Assembly (NCBI GenBank): GCA_964521105.1
Contig: CAZFPO010000086.1
Span: forward strand, 1-12,388
Source of the DNA: JAQUGA01 sp964521105
GTDB taxonomy: Bacteria; Bacteroidota; Bacteroidia; Bacteroidales; WCHB1-69
Reading direction: 5' to 3'
DNA length: 12,388 nt
Shown in pieces: positions 7,996-12,388 of the stretch. The notes under the pieces are model-generated. The model ran no database searches, was not told the DNA's origin, and saw nothing but the letters and a program-made list of their open reading frames with translations. The number at the start of each line of letters is the position of its first letter. Within the stretch, counting starts at the first letter, position 1. A program made the position numbers and the translations under genes.

Positions 7996-8646
7996 ATGGA
8001 ATTTTCGTTACCACAACGCGATTTATCGAATTTTAGAAATTCATACGAAAAACAATCTATTGATTTTGAACATGCCAGCAATAATCCCTTCGATTTTTTT
8101 GATTATTGGTTTCAAAATGCCTTAGACTTTTACCAAACAACCAAAGAGGTAAATGCCATGACATTATCAACATCTTCGTTGCAAGGAGTGGTTTCTTCAA
8201 GGATGGTTTTACTAAAATCCTTTTCCAATGAAGGATTTGTTTTTTACACTAATTATGAAAGTAAAAAAGGCATTCATCTAAGCGAAAACCCAAATTGTTC
8301 AATGTTGTTTTATTGGGAAGAGTTGCAACAACAAATCCGAATTGAAGGGTTTGCCGAAAAAGTTTCAACGGAATTATCCGATGCCTATTTCGACTCCCGA
8401 CCTGCTGATAGTCGTTTAAGTGCCATAGTTTCTCCTCAAAGCAAAGTAATACCGGATAAAGCGTTTTTGAATAAGGAATTAGAAAAAAATCAGAACATAG
8501 AATTAAAACGTCCCGATTTTTGGGGAGGATTTTTGATAAAACCCAATCTTTTCGAGTTTTGGCAAGGTCGACCAAATCGCTTGCACGACAGATTACAGTA
8601 TCGTATGGTTGATTCAAATTGGGTGAAAGTGGTTTTGGCTCCGTGA
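7996..8646 (+). CDS. pdxH: Pyridoxamine/pyridoxine 5'-phosphate oxidase
   Basis: An FMN-dependent oxidase (EC 1.4.3.5) that converts pyridoxamine or pyridoxine 5'-phosphate to pyridoxal 5'-phosphate in the cytoplasm, the last step or salvage step of vitamin B6 synthesis. The length, 216 residues, is close to the 218 of the E. coli enzyme. The N-terminal region has the family pattern (NPFDFFDYWFQNAL, then NAMTLSTSS). FMN-contacting blocks SSRMVLLKSF and GFVFYTNYESKKG are present. The C-terminal signature FEFWQGRPNRLHDR is intact, with R195 and H197 in the RLHDR active-site motif. It is divergent from the TPR gene and converges with the methyltransferase, whose stop codon is only 10 bp away. 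No dedicated terminator is visible. Confidence 0.97.
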   Translation: MEFSLPQRDLSNFRNSYEKQSIDFEHASNNPFDFFDYWFQNALDFYQTTKEVNAMTLSTSSLQGVVSSRMVLLKSFSNEGFVFYTNYESKKGIHLSENPNCSMLFYWEELQQQIRIEGFAEKVSTELSDAYFDSRPADSRLSAIVSPQSKVIPDKAFLNKELEKNQNIELKRPDFWGGFLIKPNLFEFWQGRPNRLHDRLQYRMVDSNWVKVVLAP

Positions 8647-8656
8647 AAAAAAAATA

Positions 8657-9264
8657 CTAAAAAAGTTCATTTTCAAAAACTTGCAATCTTTCGTTAATAA
8701 CTTTAAAGTATTTTTTTGTTAACTCACTTCCCAAAAAATTACGTTTTAATTTTTTAGCGACAATTGCAGTAGTCCCTGTTCCCATAAATGGATCATATAT
8801 TAAATCGCCTTCAACCGAAAAGTTTTCAACGATTGTTTTAACTAATTCTTCTGNNNNNNNNNNNNNNNNNNNNNNNNNNNNNNNNNNNNNNNNNNNNNNN
8901 NNNNNNNNNNNNNNNNNNNNNNNNNNNNNNNNNNNNNNNNNNNNNNNNNNNNNATAATCTTAAAAATAGCTCTTTTACTTCCAGTTACTATCTGTATATT
9001 ATAGAAAATAATTTTTGAAGTTCTTATTAGTTCTTTTAAAACATTCAAATGAAATTTATAATATTCGTCAATAGGTATATTATCGTCAAAGCCTTCATAT
9101 TTGGTGCTAAACTCTTTTACAATCTGACGTGAACAATATTCGCCGTTACGGATTCTTAAATTCATATTATATGGTGGCGAAGTAATGACTAAATCAATAG
9201 AATTATCGTTAATACGTTTTAATGTATCCAAACAATTTTCGTTATATACTTCATTTACTTCCAT
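8657..9264 (-). CDS. Type II DNA methyltransferase, beta class (probably N4-cytosine), interrupted by assembly gap
   Basis: Both ends of the gene are visible. The N-terminal 103 residues start MEVNEVYNENCLDTLKRIND and carry catalytic motif IV as TSPPYN (residues 28-33). The C-terminal 64 residues contain the AdoMet-binding motif I as YDPFMGTGTT and end at a TAG at 8657. Motif IV before motif I defines the beta class. The serine in SPPY is typical of N4-cytosine enzymes, which fits the MvaI/BcnI-type endonuclease next door, since those systems protect cytosines of CCNGG-type sites. The middle is hidden by 100 Ns, and with exactly 100 bases the two halves are out of frame. From family memory I expect about 80-90 residues between FKI and EELV, so the true gap is probably nearer 250 bp. 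The ATG at 9264 is chosen over an upstream TTG (9294) that overlaps the promoter. Confidence 0.9.
8854..8953. other. Assembly gap (100 Ns)
   Basis: Exactly 100 Ns, the conventional placeholder for a gap of unknown size. It removes the central part of the methyltransferase gene. Any statement about that gene's integrity, or about length across this point, is therefore unsafe. Confidence 0.99.
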
Positions 9265-9275
9265 AAAAAAATACT

Positions 9276-9287
9276 TACTTATAGGTA
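9276..9287. promoter_or_regulatory. Candidate controller-protein operator (C-box-like)
   Basis: TACTTATAGGTA is symmetric at 10 of 12 positions and resembles the ACTTATAGTC-type half-sites of known restriction-modification controller proteins, as I recall them. It lies between the methyltransferase promoter and its start codon, at about the expected transcription start, so a bound controller would repress methyltransferase transcription. A second, weaker inverted repeat, TTGC-N8-GCAA (9289-9304), straddles the -7 element. Assignment is inference from position and symmetry. Confidence 0.35.
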
Positions 9288-9291
9288 GTTG

Positions 9292-9322
9292 CAAAGATAC
9301 GCAATTTTATTGTTATTTACAA
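9292..9322 (-). promoter_or_regulatory. Bacteroidota-type promoter for the methyltransferase
   Basis: On the minus strand, TTG (9322-9320) is separated by 20 nt from TATCTTTG (9299-9292), an excellent match to TTG-N17-23-TAnnTTTG. Initiation near 9285 would give a leader of about 20 nt before the ATG at 9264. No comparably good promoter is seen on the plus strand for the controller gene, whose transcription may be weak or dependent on the controller itself. Confidence 0.65.
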
Positions 9323-9340
9323 TTTAATATATTCAAAAAG

Positions 9341-9568
9341 ATGCTAACAGAAATAGAAGTGTTTGTAATCAAGAAAGTTAAGGAATTTAGAACAGAAAAA
9401 AAAGTTTCACAAGCTGAATTATCTGATAGAATTGGTGTTTCATTGGGTTTTATCGGAAAAGTTGAAAGTATTAAATACAACACAAAATATAATCTTAATC
9501 ATATCAATAAAATTTCAAAAGCCTTGGAAATTAGCCCAAGAGACTTATTACCAACACATCATTTATGA
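9341..9568 (+). CDS. HTH (XRE-type) controller protein of the restriction-modification system
   Basis: A 75-residue protein consisting essentially of one Cro/C1-type helix-turn-helix domain, the size of known type II controller (C) proteins (about 75-100 residues). The HTH spans about residues 23-43 (SQAELSDRIGVSLGFIGKVE), and the family-typical ALEISPRDLL lies near the end. The ATG at 9341 is chosen because the domain begins right after it and the upstream in-frame sequence would run back through the divergent methyltransferase promoter. Its stop overlaps the endonuclease start as ATGA (9565-9568), so the two are translationally coupled. In systems such as PvuII, the C protein delays endonuclease expression and adjusts methyltransferase level. 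I infer the same role here from the architecture. A generic XRE regulator is the alternative. Confidence 0.85.
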   Translation: MLTEIEVFVIKKVKEFRTEKKVSQAELSDRIGVSLGFIGKVESIKYNTKYNLNHINKISKALEISPRDLLPTHHL

Positions 9569-10308
9569 AAAACATTGACAAGTTAAAGAAAGAATTCAAC
9601 CGAATTAAAAAAATGGGCTTTGTTGATTGTACAAGACCAAACAATATTGATGGCGGAATTGGAAATACCTTTGAGGATTTATTAGGAGTAGAAGAAAACA
9701 ACAAGAAAGAAGCTGATTTCAAAGGGTTTGAAGTATAAAGCCATAGGTAATTAAACAGCTCTTATGTTTCATTATTTACAAAATCGCCTGACAATCCGAA
9801 AAGAGCAAATTCATATTTGCGAGAAAATTTCGGAGAAATAAGAGATGAAAATCATTCGGATAAGAAAAAATTATATGCTTCAGTTTTTGGTCATCGTGCT
9901 TCAATAATTTATTCTAAATACAAAATGAAATTAAAAGTTGATAGAAGTAATAATAAATTACATCTAATTATCAACGATTTAAAAGATAAAAATCTTTCAA
10001 ATGTTTCATGGGACATTGAGACTCTAAAAAAATCTTCAACAAAAATGAAAGATTTATTTTTAGTTTTTGCCGATACACAAGTGGTAAACAAGAAAAATCA
10101 ATATCATTTTACATCAGGTGAAATATATTTAGATTTTGATTTTGAAAATTTTTTAAAAGAAATCGAAAAAGGAGGAATTATGTTTGACATAAGAATTGGA
10201 GTTTACAATTCTGGTAAAAACTATGGCAAAACACATGACCATGGAAGTGGATTTCGAGTAAAAGCAAAAAACTTTAAAAACCTTTATAGAACATACGAAA
10301 AAATATAA
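9565..10308 (+). pseudogene. MvaI/BcnI-family restriction endonuclease, broken by two in-frame TAA codons
   Basis: One continuous reading frame of 248 codons, matching the family length (MvaI about 249 residues), is interrupted at codons 58 (9736-9738) and 62 (9748-9750). The first segment ends GGIGNTFEDLLGVEENNKKE, then ADFKGFEV and stop. The frame resumes as SHR, stop, then LNSSYVSLFTKSPDNPKRAN and onward without further damage to GSGFRVKAKNF near the end. The family active site is D-x4-E-x-K (D50, E55, K57 in MvaI, from memory). Here D51 and E56 are present, and the first TAA sits where the catalytic lysine should be. A single A-to-T change (AAA to TAA) would explain it, and the same change could explain the second stop. 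The intact family would cleave CC(W/S)GG-like sites. As written only a 57-residue stub is made. The absence of frameshifts suggests recent inactivation or base-call error. Confidence 0.85.
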
Positions 10309-10328
10309 ACATTGATTATTATGGCAGT

Positions 10329-10573
10329 CACAATGTTGCACTGTAAAAAACAATGAAAACACAGTGTAAATCTGTGTGTACTCTGTGAAACATAGTGTAA
10401 ATTTCTATCCAAAAAACCAAGTTTTGCACAATGGCAACAATCTTTGTATCAGAAAATAGCCACGAATAAACGAAACCACGAAGGTTCATAAAGAAAACAT
10501 AGTTAATCTTGGTGCCTTAGAGTCTTGGTGGCAAATAAAAATTACACCGTTTTGCACAGATTGCTTCGCAATG
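10329..10573 (+). repeat. Composite interspersed repeat, copy R1 (complete)
   Basis: A full unit of about 245 bp. It starts CACAATGTTGCACTG, then a CACAGTG/CTGTGTGTACTCTGTG block, CTATCC, TTTGTATCAGAAAATAG, a GCCAC...GTGGC fold-back (10459-10532), ATTACACCG, TTTTGCACAG, and ends with a small hairpin ATTGC-TTC-GCAAT (10560-10572). It matches R3 and R4 closely over most of this order. No protein is encoded, and open frames here are accidental. Confidence 0.85.
10459..10532. repeat. GCCAC...GTGGC imperfect inverted repeat within R1
   Basis: The segment begins GCCACGAA and ends CTTGGTGGC. The two ends are imperfectly complementary, and the clearest form of this fold-back is in R3 (11938-12011). 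Here the left arm has drifted (GCCACGAATAAACGAAAC), weakening the stem, while the right arm is the same as in R3. Confidence 0.6.
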
Positions 10574-10584
10574 TCACAGTGTTT

Positions 10585-10696
10585 CACAATGTTGCACTGT
10601 GAAAAACAATGAAAACACATCGTAACTCTGTGTCTACACTGTGGAACATAGTGTAAATTTCTATCTCAAAAACAGTTTTGCACATTGGCAAAAATT
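10585..10696 (+). repeat. Composite interspersed repeat, copy R2 (5' half only)
   Basis: It restarts with CACAATGTTGCACTGTG directly after R1, so R1 and R2 are tandem. The match runs through the CTGTG block and AAATTTCTATC to TTTTGCACATTGGCAA, then stops about 10696. There the sequence changes into a coding-like fragment on the other strand. The missing 3' half suggests a deletion or insertion junction at this point. Confidence 0.75.
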
Positions 10697-10831
10697 GCAT
10701 GACGAAAGATTTGTAAATGTTACTAAATTATCGTTCACCGTTATTTCAAAATCAAGGGTATATGTTTGAGAAAACAGTGAATTTGAAAATAGAATTAGCA
10801 GAATTGAAATTGAAATTGATTGTTTTTTAAT
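10697..10831 (-). pseudogene. Truncated 5' end of a secreted, possibly PKD-domain gene
   Basis: On the minus strand from 10831 the frame reads (I)KKQSISISILLILFSNSLF, then SQTYTLDFEITVNDNLVTFT and NLSS. This is a textbook Bacteroidota signal peptide (charged KK, hydrophobic core, cleavage near SQ) followed by a start resembling a PKD-type beta-sandwich (VTFTNLSS). The frame then runs into repeat R2 and stops at 10661. The first codon is ATT (10831-10829) where ATG would be expected, and no other start lies in frame downstream of the nearest upstream stop. It is best read as a gene remnant cut off by the repeat. The PKD suggestion rests on a very short motif. Confidence 0.5.
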
Positions 10832-10939
10832 GACTCTTTGCTTTGAAGTCGGATTATTTTTGGATATAATACCATGTTCAATATTACAAAAATATTTATT
10901 TTTATTGAATTTTCAAACCATATCTTTTATTTCTGTTTT
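10832..10939. other. Short non-coding interval
   Basis: AT-rich sequence between the secreted-gene remnant and the MNT gene. No promoter with both consensus halves, no strong hairpin and no further gene fragment are seen. Confidence 0.4.
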
Positions 10940-11242
10940 TTAAGCAAGCTCGATTCCATATTTTTCAATTTCTGCTAAAAAGCCGCCTAAATCATTGTCT
11001 TTTTCAATAAGAATTGGTTCAATTCTATCATCAATTTGTCTGCGTAATTTCCACAACAGTGGATGAATATCAAAGAAATCACCATCGATATGTTTTACAA
11101 CAACCGCTACGTCAATATCACTATCCAAACGATTGGTATTTTTAGCATAAGAGCCAAATAAATAAACCTTTTCGATTGGTAAATGTTTTTTAAGTAATAT
11201 ACTGTATTCTATTACTTTATTTATAGCTTCTCCTTTATCCAT
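10940..11242 (-). CDS. MNT-type nucleotidyltransferase (antitoxin of HEPN/MNT pair)
   Basis: A 100-residue minimal nucleotidyltransferase. The defining motif is intact: G30-S31, ten residues, then D42-I-D44 (FGSYAKNTNRLDSDIDVAVV). A plausible third metal-binding acid is E75 in RIEPILI. In characterised MntA/HepT systems this protein transfers AMP onto the HEPN toxin and neutralises it, and the two form a complex. The gene overlaps the HEPN gene by 22 nt on the same strand, with the toxin upstream, an arrangement found in such pairs. The start at 11242 keeps the complete fold (first helix EAINKVIEYSILLKKHL). Its role as an antitoxin is inferred from family and context. Confidence 0.9.
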   Translation of the reverse strand: MDKGEAINKVIEYSILLKKHLPIEKVYLFGSYAKNTNRLDSDIDVAVVVKHIDGDFFDIHPLLWKLRRQIDDRIEPILIEKDNDLGGFLAEIEKYGIELA

Positions 11243-11607
11243 TCTTGAATTTTCTTTGTTTTTTCAATAATCTCGAGGCATTTATTTTCGGTTAAACTTT
11301 TCATTAGCCGTTCTTTGTGTGATGGGTATCTCGCTTCAATGTTCAATGGTTCAATTTGGTCAATAAAATCTTTTTGTTCCTCCGTAAATAGTTCGTAAAA
11401 ATCGCCTTTCTTTGCTATATATGATAAGCTGTGAGTATATGGTGCAACATCTGATTTTATAAGCGTGAAATATGCTTTAAACGCCTTTTCAATTGTTTGA
11501 TGACACATGAAGCCAACATAAAGAAATCGTTTACTAGTAAACATTGCTTCTGCGGTCTCCAAATCATAATCAGATAGTTCAATCCAATATTTTACTTTGT
11601 CATCCAT
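11221..11607 (-). CDS. HEPN-domain protein (toxin of HEPN/MNT pair)
   Basis: A 128-residue, mostly helical HEPN protein. The start at 11607 (MDDKVKYWIELSDYDLETAE) is chosen over an upstream ATG at 11664. The upstream extension is hydrophobic, crosses the -7 element and is absent from the domain. Recognisable family features are the first helix, the second-helix block FLYVGFMCHQTIEKAFKAYF, PYTHSL at 56-61 and NIEARYPSHKERL near 89-101. HEPN toxins are usually RNases with an R-x4-6-H motif. Here the nearest candidate is R93-x3-H97, one residue short, so RNase activity is uncertain. A non-catalytic or differently active HEPN is possible. It is paired with, and overlaps, the MNT gene. Confidence 0.88.
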   Translation of the reverse strand: MDDKVKYWIELSDYDLETAEAMFTSKRFLYVGFMCHQTIEKAFKAYFTLIKSDVAPYTHSLSYIAKKGDFYELFTEEQKDFIDQIEPLNIEARYPSHKERLMKSLTENKCLEIIEKTKKIQEWIKEKL

Positions 11608-11623
11608 GATGAATAATTTAAAA

Positions 11624-11631
11624 CAAAGATA
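11624..11631 (-). promoter_or_regulatory. Candidate -7 element for the HEPN/MNT operon
   Basis: Minus-strand TATCTTTG, identical to the -7 element of the methyltransferase promoter, lies 16 nt upstream of the HEPN ATG. At the -33 distance there is CTG (11652-11650, 18-nt spacing) rather than TTG, so the promoter is probably weaker. The very short leader supports the start at 11607. Confidence 0.5.
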
Positions 11632-11652
11632 CAAAAAAATACTACAGAGCAG

Positions 11653-11772
11653 ATTGCATTTCATATAAAAATTGCCTTATTATAATTTTTCCAAAAAATA
11701 CTTCCCCATTGTTTGTGTTGTCACTGTCACCAATGATAGTTCTTTGATTTTTTATCAAAATTGAATCTCTTT
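11653..11772. other. Non-coding interval upstream of HEPN/MNT
   Basis: No gene is assigned. On the minus strand one frame stays open for about 44 codons (around 11778 to 11644, including RTIIGDSDNTNNGEVFFGK). It has no start codon, ends just upstream of the HEPN promoter and begins near the repeat boundary. It could be another clipped gene end, or chance. Confidence 0.3.
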
Positions 11773-11802
11773 GCAAATAAGAAATTACACAGTGTTGCAC
11801 AG

Positions 11803-11816
11803 TTCGCTATAGCGAA
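11803..11816. repeat. 14-bp perfect palindrome nested in R3
   Basis: TTCGCTATAGCGAA equals its own reverse complement. It sits between TTGCACAG and TGCACAGTGTTT, the same position where R1 carries ATTGC-TTC-GCAAT and the R3/R4 junction carries that hairpin plus CTGCC-TTT-GGCAG. It therefore looks like an alternative module at a fixed site. Confidence 0.8.
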
Positions 11817-11937
11817 TGCACAGTGTTTCACCGTGGAAAATAAAGAAAACACAGTGAAACTCTGTGTGTACTCTGTGAAACATAGTGTAACTCTTTATTG
11901 TATAGTGTATTATGTTTCATTTTTGTTTTAATAAATC

Positions 11938-12011
11938 GCCACGAAGTCACAAAGACACGAAGTTACACAAAGAAAACTTAGTGAATCTTGGTGCCTTAGA
12001 GTCTTGGTGGC
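11938..12011. repeat. GCCAC...GTGGC imperfect inverted repeat within R3
   Basis: The left arm GCCACGAAGTCACAAAGACA and its continuation CGAAG pair with the right arm ending CTTGGTGGC at 19 of 25 positions. Mismatches fall at regular 2- to 4-base intervals. The loop is about 24 nt. It is the best-preserved example of the fold-back module in this window. Confidence 0.75.
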
Positions 12012-12058
12012 AAATAAAAATTACACCGTGTTGCACAGATTGCTTCGCAATGGTTTAT

Positions 12059-12071
12059 CTGCCTTTGGCAG
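12059..12071. repeat. Small hairpin between R3 and R4
   Basis: CTGCC-TTT-GGCAG, followed directly by GCACAGTGTTGCAC where R4 begins. It is an extra hairpin stacked behind the ATTGC-TTC-GCAAT one (12040-12052) at the variable site of the repeat. Confidence 0.7.
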
Positions 12072-12388
12072 GCACAGTGTTGCACAATGTTGCACTGTGA
12101 AAAACAATGAAAACATAGTGAAACTCTGTGTGTACACTGAGAAACATAGTGTAAATTTTCTATCCCTAAAACCAAGTTTGCGCAATGACAACAATCTTTG
12201 TATCAGAAAATAGCCACGAATACACGAAGACACAAAGTAACAAGGGAAAAATATTTTCCCTTGATACAGTCTTTCGCAGAGGACTTTATCTGCATAATTT
12301 CAAAAATTTAAAATTTGCAATTTGAATTTTACAATGTAACAAAGAAAACTTAGTGAACCTTGGTGCCTTCGAGTCTTGGTGGTAGGAA
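12072..12388 (+). repeat. Composite interspersed repeat, copy R4, interrupted and running off the window
   Basis: CACAATGTTGCACTGTG (12080 onward) through CTCTGTGTGTACAC, CTATCC, TTTGCGCAATG, TTTGTATCAGAAAATAG and GCCACGAATACACG follows R1 and R2 almost base for base to about 12241. About 95 bp of other sequence intervenes, including a perfect hairpin. The unit then resumes at about 12337 with AACAAAGAAAACTTAGTGAA, CCTTGGTGCC and GTCTTGGTGG, and meets the window end. No gene lies in this stretch. Confidence 0.8.
12241..12263. repeat. Hairpin with 10-bp perfect arms inside R4
   Basis: CAAGGGAAAA, loop ATA, then TTTTCCCTTG. It marks the start of the roughly 95-bp stretch that splits R4 and is absent from R1 and R3. 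There is no T-tract after it and no gene upstream, so it is not an obvious terminator. Confidence 0.75.

Larger units (their letters stand above)
11773..12053 (+). repeat. Composite interspersed repeat, copy R3
   Basis: It begins with GCAAATAAGAAATTACAC, the counterpart of GCAAATAAAAATTACACC near the end of R1, then TTGCACAG, a variant hairpin (11803-11816), CACAGTGTTTCAC, the CTGTGTGTACTCTGTGAAAC block and an unrelated AT-rich spacer (about 11890-11935) in place of the CTATCC...CAGAAAATAG part. It closes with the GCCAC...GTGGC fold-back (11938-12011), ATTACACCG and the ATTGC-TTC-GCAAT hairpin, as in R1. It is in the same orientation as R1. Confidence 0.8.

Noticed and set aside
8249..8617. 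A 122-codon minus-strand frame opposite pdxH
   Set aside because: pdxH is intact with its signature motif on the plus strand. The antisense frame has no recognisable domain.
9185..9340. An N-terminal extension of the HTH controller
   Set aside because: It would run through the methyltransferase start and promoter. The HTH family length and fold fit the ATG at 9341.
9736..9750. TAA as a reassigned or read-through codon in the endonuclease
   Set aside because: TAA clearly terminates other genes here, for example the TolC-like gene at 1018-1020 and the HEPN gene at 11221-11223, and no recoding signal is seen. Mutation or sequence error is simpler.
11912..12233. Small open frames on both strands at the right end
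   Set aside because: They translate the interspersed repeats R3 and R4 and similar frames appear wherever the repeat occurs. No protein family is recognised.
10329..12388. A CRISPR array or tRNA cluster in the repeat-rich right end
   Set aside because: The repeats are long, diverged and composite, without short identical repeats separated by unique spacers of constant length. No tRNA cloverleaf was recognised.

Overview
The window looks like chromosomal DNA of a member of the Bacteroidota, probably an uncultured one. The DNA is AT-rich. Several genes are preceded by the TAnnTTTG -7 promoter element typical of that phylum. An RHS-core fragment and long AT-rich interspersed repeats of a kind I associate with Bacteroidota genomes are also present. 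A run of exactly 100 Ns (8854-8953) marks an assembly gap.

Layout. Positions 1-1017 hold no intact gene. They contain a tandem repeat, a roughly 180-bp fold-back element, small hairpins and a degraded RHS fragment. Positions 1018-6572 (minus strand) form a complete tripartite RND efflux operon, transcribed in the order periplasmic adaptor, inner-membrane RND pump, outer-membrane TolC-like channel. Upstream on the same strand is a secreted protein with eleven TPR-like repeats (6715-7935). It is divergent from pdxH (7996-8646), the pyridoxamine/pyridoxine 5'-phosphate oxidase of vitamin B6 metabolism.

Positions 8657-10308 carry a type II restriction-modification system with the layout of controller-protein systems. 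A beta-class DNA methyltransferase (probably N4-cytosine), split by the assembly gap, runs leftwards. A 75-residue HTH controller and an MvaI/BcnI-family endonuclease run rightwards, overlapping by 4 bp. The endonuclease reading frame has full family length (248 codons) but is broken by two in-frame TAA codons. The first replaces the expected catalytic lysine of the D-x4-E-x-K active site. If this is not a sequencing artefact, the locus has become a modification-only system.

Positions 10309-12388 are an accessory stretch. A HEPN/MNT toxin-antitoxin pair (10940-11607, minus strand, overlapping by 22 bp) lies between directly oriented copies of a composite repeat of about 245 bp (10329-10696 and 11773-12388). 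Short unrelated hairpins sit at the same internal site in different copies. One copy abuts the truncated 5' end of a secreted, PKD-like gene (10697-10831).

Functionally the left half is housekeeping and envelope (efflux, TPR, PLP supply). The right half is a small defence/addiction region set among repeats. I do not see an unmistakably new multi-gene system. The strongest leads are the endonuclease broken exactly at its catalytic lysine and the modular hairpin-bearing repeats around the HEPN/MNT pair.
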